Below, piece by piece: positions 41,387 to 53,500 of a stretch of 64,000 nt of DNA (position 1 is the first letter of the stretch; each line of letters starts with the position of its first letter). The DNA lies in contig NC_051107.1 of assembly GCF_901709675.1 (NCBI RefSeq), forward strand, positions 6,946,001 to 7,010,000, given 5' to 3'. Made by a program: the position numbers and the translations under genes. The DNA is from Syngnathus acus. Its lineage: Eukaryota > Chordata > Actinopteri > Syngnathiformes > Syngnathidae. A model generated the notes under the pieces. The model was not told the origin of the DNA. It saw only the letters and a list, made by a program, of their open reading frames with translations, and made no database searches.

Positions 41387-42313
41387 AAGATCCAAAACTA
41401 CAAAACCAATCCGACAAAAAGCCATTGACGACATGTCACGTGACGCATTGCCCTGTGCTGGTTGCTATGGTGATGCTGTTGCCATGGTGATGACATGCTG
41501 CGACAGCAACTTTTCACGTAAGCAACTGCTTTGTGTGAGTGTGTGAGCCAAATGTATTTGTATGTATGTATATACGTATGTGTGTAACGCGCCTTTTCCA
41601 ATTTGGGTGGGCGTTCCTTGTGAGGGGGGCTGGGTTATGCCCCCCCTCACACATGACTTGGTACGTCCCAGGAACTCTCTTCCTCCTCTTCATCTTCCTC
41701 CTCCAGTGATCAACACGCGCGCGCGCACGGACACGATGGACGCAAGTCGCCTCGTCCTCTTTGTCATCTCCCGCTCTGAGGGCTTTATCGATTATCAGCT
41801 ATTTTGAATCATTGTGCGGCTCGCTTGGAGGTACGTGTCCGCGCACCCGCATTCTCGTGTGCGACGATAATGTTGATTGACTAATTGAGACTTAATCGTT
41901 GAAGGCAGACGGGTGCGCGCAGGGGGCGGGGCTCGACTCGTCATTTGTGTGCGCGCGCGCCCGCCCGCCCGCCCGCTCGCTCATCACTTCCTGTTAAACG
42001 GGTGTTAGCCTCAAACCTGCTTAAATGAGGAATGTTTCACATTACTAAATGCAAATTTAGCTTTCCTTCATTAATTCATGGAGGTGTCCGATATTCATTT
42101 TCTGTCAAAAGAGAAATATTGGGCTCCAGCCACTCCACTGCACTTAACTGAGGGGGCCGTTTAGTTTTTTTTTTGCAGTGAATGACAAATATTTGAATGC
42201 TTGAATGAATTCTTGTAGTGGCTGGCGTCGTTATTCGGAAAAAGTAGCCTCCCAAGCGTTGCGGTCTGGCCATGTGCCCTTGCTAACGTTAAGCATCATG
42301 TGCTGTGCTTCAG
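41387..42313. other. tbk1 - gpr19 intergenic region
   Basis: 0.93 kb. It contains the palindromic E-box GTCACGTGAC at 41435-41444, a CG-alternating stretch (41951-41960) and AT-rich DNA. A GTACGTG donor-like site after 41830 may end a non-coding gpr19 exon, because a good acceptor (TTCAG) sits directly before the gpr19 start codon. Confidence 0.45.
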
Positions 42314-43561
42314 ATGGTGTACTCGTGGGCTAACACGGAGGCCATGGAGCGCTCGCTGTTTGCGCCGGCCTTCTCCTACCCGGCGTCCTTCAACTACTCT
42401 GAGATGGAGAACGGCACGGCGGCGGCGGCACCCGTGCCCTCCGGCATCCCGGCGACCCGGGCACGGGCGGCCGAGGACGGGCTGACGTCGGGCGAGGTGG
42501 CGGCACTGGCACTGGTGTTGGGCGCGCTGTGGCTGCTGTCTGTCCTGGGCAACGCGCTGGTGTGCCTGGTGATCCGCCGCAGCCGGCGAGCGCAGTCCAC
42601 CACCAACTACTTTGTGGTGGCCATCGCCTGCGCCGACCTGCTGCTGAGCATGGGCGGCGCCCCCCTGGTTCTGGTGCAGGTGGCATGGGGGCGCTGGCCC
42701 TTGAGCGCGGCGGCGTGCGCGGCCACCCGCTACGTGCAGCACCTGTGCCCCGGCGTGCAGGTCTACGTCCTGCTGTCCATCTCGGTGGACCGCTTCTACA
42801 CCATTGTGTACCCGCTCAGCTTCAAGGTGTCCCGCGAGAAGGCCAAGAAGATGATCCTGGCGTCGACTTTGCTGGCCGCTGCCCTAGCGGCGCCGTGCAT
42901 CTTCTTCTACGGCGCCACCGGTGCGCCGCCGGCCGACAGCCACCACTGCCTCTTCTTTCTGCCCGACAGCCGGGGCGGCCTGTGGTACGCCGCTGCCCAC
43001 CTCCTGCTGGGCTTGGCTCTCCCGGCGGCGCTCATCGCTTCCTTCTACCGGCGGGTGGTCGGCCACATCTGGAGGTTCGGAGCCGACGGCCACGCGGTGC
43101 GGCGCACCATGAACACGGTCCCTCTCACCAAGGTGAAGACCATCAAGATGTTCCTGGTGCTCAACTGGCTCTTCTTTGTGACGTGGACGCCCTTCTACCT
43201 GGCGCAGCTGTGGCACCCGCGAGAGGAGGCCGGGCGGCGCCGGGGGCTGCTCTTCTTCGCCGCCGTGGCCTGGATCTCCTTTGGCTCGGCCGCCTCCAAG
43301 CCCACCTTGTACTCGGTCTACAACGCCAACTTCCGACGTGGCATGCGGGAAACCTTCTGCATGTCTTCGGTCAAGTGTTACCGCGGCGACGCCTACACCA
43401 TCACCGCCAGCTCGCGCTTGGCCAAGAAGAACTACGTGGGGGTGGTCGACACGCCCGTCAACGCCAAGGACTCCGCCGCCGCCACCACCATTGAAAGCTT
43501 CCGGCGCGACGCCAAAGACCAGAAGAAACTGGCCTGGGCCACCCACAACACTTTTGTGTAA
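42314..43561 (+). CDS. gpr19: Orphan class A G-protein-coupled receptor 19
   Basis: Plasma-membrane seven-helix receptor, adropin having been proposed as a ligand in the literature. The coding sequence is a single exon of 415 aa, the same length as I recall for human GPR19. The start was placed at 42314 (MVYSWANTEAMERS) because TTCAG directly precedes it and the length then matches. An ATG nine bases earlier would lie in the upstream intron. Conserved pieces: GNALVCLVIRRSRRAQSTTN (TM1/loop 1), ACADLLLS (TM2), a DRF instead of DRY after TM3 (SVDRFYTIVYPLSFKVSREK), TKVKTIKMFLVLN (TM6), SKPTLYSVYNANFRRGM (TM7, in place of NPxxY), and the tail KKNYVGV ending NTFV. N-glycosylation sites NYS and NGT lie near the amino terminus. 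Confidence 0.98.
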   Translation: MVYSWANTEAMERSLFAPAFSYPASFNYSEMENGTAAAAPVPSGIPATRARAAEDGLTSGEVAALALVLGALWLLSVLGNALVCLVIRRSRRAQSTTNYFVVAIACADLLLSMGGAPLVLVQVAWGRWPLSAAACAATRYVQHLCPGVQVYVLLSISVDRFYTIVYPLSFKVSREKAKKMILASTLLAAALAAPCIFFYGATGAPPADSHHCLFFLPDSRGGLWYAAAHLLLGLALPAALIASFYRRVVGHIWRFGADGHAVRRTMNTVPLTKVKTIKMFLVLNWLFFVTWTPFYLAQLWHPREEAGRRRGLLFFAAVAWISFGSAASKPTLYSVYNANFRRGMRETFCMSSVKCYRGDAYTITASSRLAKKNYVGVVDTPVNAKDSAAATTIESFRRDAKDQKKLAWATHNTFV

Positions 43562-43922
43562 CGCGCTCAGCTGAGGCAGCGGGGCTGGCAAAACCCAGGG
43601 CGTTAACGTGGGGCTTGGCGGCGCCTTTGGGGCGGACCTCGACGGTATGCCCAAGAAAGAGTCGGCCTCTCGGAAGGCCCCCGATGGACTAAGCTTTCCA
43701 AAGGGCCAGCTCGTCTGCATATTGCTTTATGGGTAAACGTAGACGGAAAATCCATTGGTGTGACATTTTGTATTGCTGGCGGTAACTCATTGTTTTCAAG
43801 GAGAAGCAAATGCGTTGTCAGGGGTGTTTTTGTTTTTTCTTTCACGTTTTGACTGCCTTTTCTCAAGATCCAAATTCCATGTTCATGTGGCTTCTCCGTG
43901 AAAACAAACCCAAATGCATCTA

Positions 43923-43961
<39 letters not shown>

Positions 43962-44772
43962 TTCTTCTCACTCTTCACATTCCACTTTTCTTGTCGCTCG
44001 GGCGGGCGGGCGCCACAGTCAAGGGAGCTGGGATTTTGCAGAACGTTTCGATATTGTCGTCTTCTTTCACAAGAAAAGCCCACATTTAGTCTCAATCCTG
44101 CGTGAAATGTCGTTCTCTATGTACATTGCTTTGTGTGTGTGTATGTATAATGGTAAGTCCAGTACGCTCGTCGCTCGCCGTCTTTCTGCTACATAGGGGA
44201 CATCACAAATTTGCTGGCTCACTGACCCAATGCAATGCAATACACTCGCGATGCCTAAGACATTGTGGTAGGATTGCCAAGAGTGTGGCACCGGCACCGC
44301 CGGCACGGGCTTTGGATGGAAGCAGGTGTAACGTATGAATTCACCACTAGATGGCGGTAAAGGTTACACATTGGAGCCTTCGCACCGTTGTAGGCAGCAA
44401 AGGAGACGCCACGCCGGTGTCTGTGACCACACGAACAAGCGTGCCGCGCGTTTCTCCTCGATCAGACGATGTACGAGTGCTTTTCCACACTCTTGCCTTT
44501 CTCGATTGCTTTTTGTGTTTGCGTCCTTTTCAGAAGCGATGTTGCCTGGCTGTAATATGGGCCATTTTAAATTTCAGTTGAGCAGATGACAATTGTTGGC
44601 TTGATTGGATTTTTTTAATTCTTATTATTGCTGATTTTCAAGAAGAACAGCTGCAAGTAGCCTGCTTGACGAGTGGACGTGTCCTGCGACTTGCCGGCGG
44701 TGGCGTCCAGCAAATGTTCCAAAGTCAGGACAAAATCTTCTTTATATCAGGGCGGTGGCCGGCGGTGACCCC
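43562..44772. other. Convergent gpr19 / crebl2 3' region
   Basis: 1.2 kb holding both 3' UTRs. It contains a 41-bp (GGC)n run (43922-43962). I saw no clear AATAAA for either gene. No coding sequence was recognised. Confidence 0.5.
43922..43962. repeat. (GGC)n trinucleotide repeat
   Basis: About 13 GGC units downstream of gpr19, antisense-transcribed as GCC. Confidence 0.95.
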
Positions 44773-45320
44773 TCATGAGACGTTTTGGTTCTTGGCGCTC
44801 TTGGCCGTTCTGGTGGTTGCGCCTCCCGCCACGGCAGGCCCCCGGTGCTGCTGCTGCTGCTGGTCGTCGGCCGTCAGCAAAGCCTTGATCTCCGAGGGGA
44901 TCTTTCCCCGGTCCATGGCCGAGCACCACTGCTTGTACTGTGAGCAAAGGCATGACGTCAGCACGGAAGAGGGCAGCAACGGCTCTTGCGTCGGTCTCAC
45001 CATGTCCAGCTCCTCCCGGAGCGCGCAGATGGCCCTCTCCTTGCTGGAGACCAGTTCCTCCAGGTACTGGTAGCGCAGCTTCTTCCTGGCGCGGCACTCC
45101 CTGGCGCTCTGACGGCTTCGCTCCAGTTTGGCCTTCAGGTCGATCTTGGCCGGCTTTCGACCGCGCTTGCCGGGCTTCTTGGCTTTGCCCACCGCCAGCA
45201 TCTGCACTCAAGCGCACACATGACGAAAGAGTTGAAGGTCTTCCTCCGTTCCGTCACGTCTCGAGACCATTCCAAACAAACATGTCCGCCCGCCAAGCTC
45301 ACCTTGTTATTTTCCTCCAT
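44773..45320 (-). CDS. crebl2: cAMP-responsive element-binding protein-like 2 (bZIP)
   Basis: Small bZIP nuclear regulator that interacts with CREB and influences metabolic gene expression. Three exons on the minus strand: 45320-45303 (MEENNK), 45201-45001 and 44937-44773, 127 aa (human 120). Exon 2 encodes the basic region and first heptads, nearly identical to human: KKPGKRGRKPAKIDLKAKL, SRQSARECRARKKLRYQY, LEELVSSKERAICALREEL. Exon 3 gives YKQWCSAMDRGKIPSEIKA, then a glutamine run and a divergent Ala/Thr-rich end. Exon 2 starts with its own ATG, so a shorter form is conceivable. It is the only complete minus-strand gene in the window. It is head-to-head with dusp16 over about 1.1 kb and convergent with gpr19. 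Confidence 0.98.
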
Positions 45321-46404
45321 GTCGGATTGTTTGCGAGGCTTTTGGCTGCTCACTCGCTCGCCTTCGCCCGGCCCCGGCCTTCCGCTTGAGCGGCTCTCCG
45401 CTTGGCCTTTCGCACGTCGGCTCTCAGTTGGCGTCGAAAGTGACAAGGGCGGCACCAATTGTCCTGATCCAAAACAACGGCAACAAGCAGAGCCCGCCCC
45501 GAAACCACAGCGCTCGCTGACAAGGTCATTTACCACGCCTCCTTTTTTTTTCTCCTCAAAACTTTATTTCTCATGACAACAATGAATGATCAAATGTGTT
45601 TTCTTTTTCTTCCGTCTTCAATACTGGGGGGAAATTAGGGAAGATGTGATGTTCACAAAGACAGTGAAGGAAGTTCGACAGCGGCCATAATATTGCATCG
45701 AAAGTGTATCAAATGTGCAAAGACTCAAGACAGATACCTGATTAGGAGATCGTCGATGCTCACACAAAACACTTAGAACATAGATTAACCTAGGTAAACA
45801 AAGAGAAGAGCAACACAGAAGTTTCCGTTTTGGAGACAGTAGCGTTGTAATTGTAATTTCTTTCGAAATGAATTGTAATGTGCGCCTGCGCCTTTAAGAG
45901 ACGCCAGTTCGTCGGGATGACGTAATGCTCTTTTCTCCGCCATGACCTCAGCGCCTTTGGACGCGGATAAAGTTTGGACGAGCGAGCACACAACGCCTGT
46001 AAAACTGTTTTTGTTCGGCAACGGTTGAAGTTGGGTCCCCGCCTGGGCCTCGAAAGACTCCGATGTCGAACGTTCGAGCGGTGAGTCGCAAAATGGACTC
46101 GAGTTTGGCTCGACGTGTGGTGACGTCACGACAACTTGTCCGTTTGGCTCAACTCGAGTTGCCTCGGAGACACCGAGCGTTTCATCGTGACTTGTCTTGA
46201 ACGTTGACACGTGGCTAATCCACTGGTTATTAACTCTTCGGTGTTTAGATGATCCCCATTTTCAAACGTCAACTTAACCGATGCCGTGTTCTGCCTTTTC
46301 ACCAGCCCTTCATGTTTCGTGCCTTTTTCTTGTCGCCTTTGTTCAAAGATTTCCCGCGCCTGACGTCAGACTCGGGACGTCATCGCGGCGTTGGCCGTCG
46401 TGAC
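45321..46404. promoter_or_regulatory. Divergent crebl2 / dusp16 promoter region
   Basis: 1.08 kb between divergent start codons. A CRE palindrome TGACGTCA sits at 46361-46368, 37 bp before the dusp16 start codon. A TTTAG acceptor-like site precedes 46249, from which an open frame continues into dusp16. The MAEASL start at 46405 better matches the human amino terminus. A 141-codon minus-strand frame (46210-45785) matches nothing I know. Confidence 0.45.
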
Positions 46405-46728
46405 ATGGCGGAAGCCTCTTTGGCGACAGAGCCGCCCACACCCGTCCGGGTGCGCTCCCTGCCGGCGGAGGCGCTGGCGGGTCTGCTAGAGGGGGGCCGA
46501 AGGGTCCCGGGTCAAGCAGGGGGCGTGCTGCTGGTGGACAGCCGACCCTTTGCGGACTTCAACGCGCGACGCATCGCCCACGCCGTCAACGTCAACGCAT
46601 CCAAGCTGCTTAAGCGGCGGCTGCAGCGGGACAAAGTTCACGTCAAGGACGTCCTGCGCCAGGCCGCCGGAAGCGAGGTGAGGCCCGCTCTTGCTTGCCG
46701 TGTCAACTGGCCACTCACGTGGCGCTGG

Positions 46729-46780
<52 letters not shown>

Positions 46781-48483
46781 ACCTGCCTGCCTGCCTGCCT
46801 GCCTGACCTGCCTGACCTGCCAGAACCTGCCCGCCCTTTGTTCAGGTGGCGCTGGAGGCCGGCCTGCAGCTGGTGGTCTACGATGAGGATTCGTGGGATG
46901 CGTGCGCACTGCGCAGTGACGCCTTCGCTGCCGTCCTGCTCCTCAAGCTCCAGCCGCACTTCCCGTCCGTGCGCCTGCTGGCCGGTGAGTGCTCAGAGTG
47001 AGTGGCTGGCTCTGGAAGTGGGGTTCGGCCCAGTTGGAAGGGCTTAGTTTGTTGGAATTTCCCGCAAGTGAGCGTCAGCAGCGAGGGTCCGGCCGGTGTG
47101 GGCACTTTTCTCAGCTCTTTCTTAACGGCACGCGCACTGACAGGACCTCCCCCGCCCCGCCCCGCCCCCTTTCTTGTGTGAGCTCAGGCGGCTTCTCGCA
47201 GTTTTCTCACCAGTTTGCGTGCCTGTGCGAGGGGAAGCAGACGCCGGTGGCGGCGGCGGCGAAGCCGTCGTCTCCGCCGGCCGCGACACCGGGCCCCACC
47301 CGCATCCTGCCGCACCTATACCTGGGCTGCCAGCGGGACGTCCTCAACAAGGTGGCTGCGCCTGCTGATGATGTGGCTTCCGGCGTGACATCTGCCTGCC
47401 TGCCTGCCTGCCTGTGTGTGTGTGTGCGTGTGTGTGTGCGCGCGCGCACGGCTGACAGGAAGCGATGCAGCGCGACGCCATCGCCTACGTGCTGAACGCC
47501 AGCAACACGTGCCCCAAACCCGACTTCATCGCCGACTCGCGCTTCCTGAGGGTTCCCGTGGACGACGGCTTCTGCGACAAGATCCTCCCCTGGTTGGACG
47601 CCTCGCTGGACTTCATCGGTCGGCAAGCGGTCACGCGACTCTGGGCACGCTTCCCGTCGCCGTTCGCTCTTCATGTGCGTGTGGCGTACCTTACAGAGAA
47701 GGCCAAGGCGTCGGACGCCCGCGTGCTGGTCCACTGCTTGGCGGGCATCTCGCGCTCGGCCACCATCGCTATCGCCTACATCATGAAGCGGATGGACATG
47801 TCGCTGGACGAGGCGTACAGGTGGCCGCCGCCGCCCGGATCGCCGCCGCGCTCCCGACTCCACGCGCTCCTGACTGGCGGTGTCGTCCGTCCACCCGCAG
47901 GTTTGTGAAGGAGAAGAGGCCCAGCATCTCCCCCAACTTCAACTTCCTGGGTCAGCTGCTAGACTTTGAAAAGAAGATCTCCCGAGAAGCGCGACGGCAA
48001 GTCCCGGCCGGTGGACAGCAGGTCCCGGCCGGTCGACGGCACTCCGCTCGGCCGGACGAGCTGGCGCGGGGCCCGGAGGACGCCGCCCAACTCCACGGCG
48101 CCCCAGAGTCAGCACGTCACTTCTCCCCCGTGGAGGAGGTCTCTGAGCAAAGTTGGGACGAGTCCGCCGTCCCTCGCCGGTGGGCACCCGGAGCTTGGCC
48201 CGGCGGCACCCTCAGAGGGTGGCACTCGGACATCCTGCCGGCCCCGGGGGGCCGCCGTTGCCTCTCCCCCTCGGATACGGCGCGCTTCTACTCGGCGGCG
48301 TTTGCTCGCGGGCCGGAGGCGCCGCCGCGGCAGCCCCGAGCGTCCGACCGCGGCGTTTCTCGCAGGAGTTGGCATGAGGAGAGCCACTTTGAGAAGACCC
48401 GAAGTTATCCGGACGGGACGGAAACCCAGCTGGCCACGCCAGACAGCTTTTCTGCCAGCTTGGAGCTCATCGGCGTGTCCTGA
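46405..48483 (+). CDS. dusp16: Dual-specificity phosphatase 16 (MKP-7)
   Basis: Cytoplasmic/nuclear MAP-kinase phosphatase that inactivates JNK and p38. Six coding exons: 46405-46677, 46846-46984, 47188-47351, 47459-47618, 47697-47820, 47901-48483, 480 aa (human 665). Amino-terminal rhodanese/CH2 domain with LLVDSRPFADFN and the basic MAPK-docking motif KLLKRRLQRDKV. Linker GPTRILPHLYLGCQRDVLNK. Catalytic domain with NASNTCPKPDFI, the active-site loop HCLAGISRSA in exon 5, and YIMKRMDMSLDEAYRF. The carboxy tail is about 185 residues shorter than human but keeps the family landmarks GWHSDIL, RRSWHEES and a SLELIGVS end. The tail is very GC-rich and Pro/Arg-rich. A C-terminal PEST-like region is therefore reduced. 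Confidence 0.97.
46732..46823 (+). repeat. (CCTG)n microsatellite in dusp16 intron 1
   Basis: CCTG repeats interrupted by CTGAC, ending about 20 bp before the exon 2 acceptor. This places an unusual repeat in the polypyrimidine/branch-point region. Confidence 0.9.
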
Positions 48484-48915
48484 CGCAAAGGCCAAAGGTC
48501 ACGCCCAGCCGCTGGGGTCATTTTGCATATGGAGGAAGCACGGACGTTGAGCTGAAAGGGGGGGGGGGGGGGGTTTGCAGGCAAAGCCAGGCTCGCCCGA
48601 GGCTCGTCACGGCCACGCAAATAGACGGACGGATGGAGACGACGGACGCTCCTCGGTGAGCAGAAAGCCAGGCTGTCGCCGTCTGTGCCTCCCAGCTCGT
48701 TTAATTTGGCGGCGAGCAGCAGCTGACCTCAAATCGACCAGTTTCATAGCGACCAACTCTTAAGGATCGACCTATTATTGGCCTTTTTTTTGTTTTAATC
48801 TGACTACCGCGGCGTCAGTGATAAGTTTAAAAACTTCAGGGAGCTTTTGATTTGTTTGATTTGAGATGCCGCTTCCACCCGGAACTTTTTGTTGCACTTG
48901 GATTTTTTTATTTTC

Positions 48916-48936
48916 GGGGGGGGGGGGGGGGGGGGG
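48916..48936 (+). repeat. Poly(G) run, 21 bp
   Basis: G homopolymer 9 bp before the dusp16 AATAAA. A second G run (48559-48575) lies earlier in the 3' UTR. Confidence 0.9.
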
Positions 48937-48945
48937 TCGCGCTTT

Positions 48946-48951
48946 AATAAA
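48946..48951 (+). terminator. dusp16: Polyadenylation signal for dusp16
   Basis: AATAAA about 465 bp after the stop codon, followed by a GT-rich stretch. Confidence 0.75.
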
Positions 48952-48959
48952 CATGTTCC

Positions 48960-50561
<1,602 letters not shown>

Positions 50562-50579
50562 TTGTTCATCGCAAACGAG

Positions 50580-53500
50580 ATGAATGGCAATGAGACGCCA
50601 GCCTTCCCCATCTTTGGCCCCTCCGACACCAAGTCAGTCCAAGTCTGCTGCCGTCTGAGCCTTGCGCGTCGGACCTTCACGGACGACACGATGCTAGCGC
50701 CCGTAGCGTCCGTCAATGGGGCCTGGCGTGCGCGTGGCGTCACCTGCTAATGTGATAATATGCTCAGTGGCGTCGCTAGTTGCGCTAAAGCCGCCCATGC
50801 TCCCCGTGTTGACCCGAGAAGCTGATCCTCAAGCCGCCGCCGCTGCTAATTCCGTCACTCAAATCAGCTCGCCGGACGTGACCCGGACGGTGACTCGGAC
50901 CTTGACCGGAACTGTGACCTCGACTTGACCTTGACCTGAACTGGGCCGGGACCGCAGAACGTGACCTTGATCCCCCACCTGGACCCGACTTGACCGAAAG
51001 CGAGACTCGATCTTCAGAATCTGACTCCAGACCGGGACCCAATCTTGACCTCGAGAGATGACCTCCGCCCCTCCGAATCCTAATGCTAAACGTTTGTGTA
51101 TGTGACAGCAGCCATGACGCTTCCCAAGCCAAAGCTACGGCAAAGTCCCGTGCCAAAGCTCTTGTCGGTAAGTCGGCGCCTTTGGCGATCGCTGTCCGCT
51201 CTCCTCGACCAAGGGGCCGTTTGCAATGTGTGTTGACAGAAAGCGATCAAGTCTACTTCCTGCACTCATCGTCCGGACAGAAGCGGAAAGGTGAGCGGTG
51301 TCGCTGGCACGTGGCCTCGGCTTGAGACGTGCTTTGACGTTTGTGTGCGCCAGGGCGACGGAAATGGCATCGCACGAGCAGTGTCGACAGCCGCGCTGAC
51401 ACGTCCCAGTACCAGGTGGAGGTGAGTGGCGCCCGCCTGAGCCCCCGTCCGGCGTGTCAAAGCCGTCCCGCCGGAAGGCTGACGTCGGCCTTCCGGCGCA
51501 GCACCTGAGCACCTTTGTGATGGAGCGCAAAGCCGGCTTGCTGACGGTGGAGGACGGCGTGCGACGGCTGCGGCTGCTGGACGCCAAAGGGAAGATCTGG
51601 ACGCAGGACATGCTGCTGCGTGTCCACCGCGACAACGTCAGCCTCGTCGACGCAGACACCGAGGTGGCTCGCCCTCTTCTGCTGATTGATAGCACGCACC
51701 GTCCTTGTTCGATTCGCCATTTTGTGTGTTCCAGTGCGAGCTGGAAGTGTTTCCGCTGAGTTCGGTCCAGCAGTGCCAAGCGGTGAGCAACGCGTGCAGC
51801 TTTGATTCCATCTTGGCGCTGGTGTGCAAGGACTTGGGTCAGAACAAAGCCGACCTTCACCTCTTCCAGTGCGAGCACATCAAGGTGAGGCGGTGGGGGG
51901 GGGGGGCTTACCTTGGCGTCGTCTAAGCCGCGCACGTCCGCAGGCCCACCTGATCTACGCCGACATCCAGAGCGCCTTGACGGACGCCAAAGGAGGCAAA
52001 GCCAGGAAACGGCCGGAGGTCCTCAAGTCAGTCCTGCCCGAGACGCGTACCGCCGGATGTAGCCCGCCCAAAGTCCGCCGCTTAGCTTTCAGTTGCCCGT
52101 AATTAAAAATGCGCAAGGCTTTCCGTCCAAAATATGGCAGCAGTCCAAGCCGTTTTTTAGAATGACCGCTGGCTCCACATCAGCCGCCGCCACCCTTCAT
52201 TTTGTATTTTGGAGCGTCGCCGGCTCGAGCGAGCGAGCGCGTTGACTGATCGATGTGCCACCGGTAGGATGATCCTGAAGAGCGAGGGCCAAATCCCGCC
52301 TCCTCCCGCCGCTGCCGCCCCAGAAGCGCCGACCGGTGCGGATGACCCCGAGAGTGGAGCCGACGCCCCGCCGGACCGCCGTGGTGAGCGACAGCGAACT
52401 CGTGGCCCGTACGCAGAGCTCACCGCCTGGCCTGGCCTTTGCACGCAGGTGAACCGCAGAAGGTGCCGTTGGAGGACGCCGAGGTGGTCCTTGTGGACCG
52501 CGATGTGGTAAGAGGAAAGCAATGGGTGGAATAGCGACAGAATGGCAGGATGGCAGGCTTTCATTGGGCCAGCACGCACGCTGGAGTGGACTTGACGTGG
52601 TGGAATCATTTGTTGAAGAGCACATGTAAAGAGATCGGCGCGTTCTGAAACTAGAAAGCCAATTGCAGGCGTCTCCCACGTCATTGCTGGTGTGGTGCCA
52701 CAGGTCCAGGCCACGGCGCCTGGCCACGGCGCCTGGCCACGGCACCGTGGGCGCCTGGCCACGGCGCCTGGCCACGGCGCCTGGCCACGGCGCCTGGCCA
52801 CGGCGCCTGGCTTGTAAGATTTCAGCACTAATACATTGCGCTGCCTGCACTCAGCAAATCCTGAACCGCCTCCTGGACGACATCGAGGCCTTCATCGGCC
52901 AACTGCAGAAAGTGGCCGAGGCCAGTGGTCAGCTGGCCCAGCGCAAGAAAAACAAGAACAAGAAGAGTCCCGGAGGTGCTGGCAACGTGCAGCTTGCATG
53001 GGGGAGTGACGCTGTCTGCCTGCCTGACCCGTGTCTTTGTCCTCTAGAGGGCGTCCTGACGCTGCGCTCCAGAGCGCCCGACCGCCGCCGCTTCCTCGAC
53101 TGTCTGCAGAAGTTCAAGTTTGCCTTCAACCAGCTGGTGAGGCTGCAAGCGCCAACAGCGCCCACCCCAGGATTGAGCGCCGCCCGCGTGTCCCGTCCGC
53201 AGGGCAAACTCAACGGCCGCATCCAGAACCCCAGCGCAGACGAGCTTCTCCACTTCCTCTTCACCCCCCTGAGAATGGTAGGAACCGTCCCCGCCCAATG
53301 GGAAGCGCGGCTGACGGCTCCGCCCCCTCGCACAGGTGGTCCGGGCATCGGGCGGCGCCGAAGTAGCCCGCGGCGTAACGGTCCCGCTCCTCACCCGCGC
53401 CGCCATCGAGCTCCTGCACGCCGCCGGCACCGTCGAGGAGCGCCGCCTTTGGGTGGCGCTGGGAGATGGGTGGACCAAGTGCAGGTCGCCGTGGCCGGCC

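Noticed and set aside
42305-42313. Upstream ATG giving gpr19 three extra residues
   Set aside because: It falls inside the acceptor sequence before 42314. The 415-residue form matches the human length.
45785-46210. 141-codon minus-strand open frame between crebl2 and dusp16
   Set aside because: No recognised domain and no splice context linking it to crebl2. Probably promoter sequence open by chance.
46249-46404. Amino-terminal extension of dusp16 from an upstream ATG at 46249
   Set aside because: The frame is open, but the downstream MAE start aligns with the human MAH start and the extension has no conserved motif. It was treated as 5' UTR.
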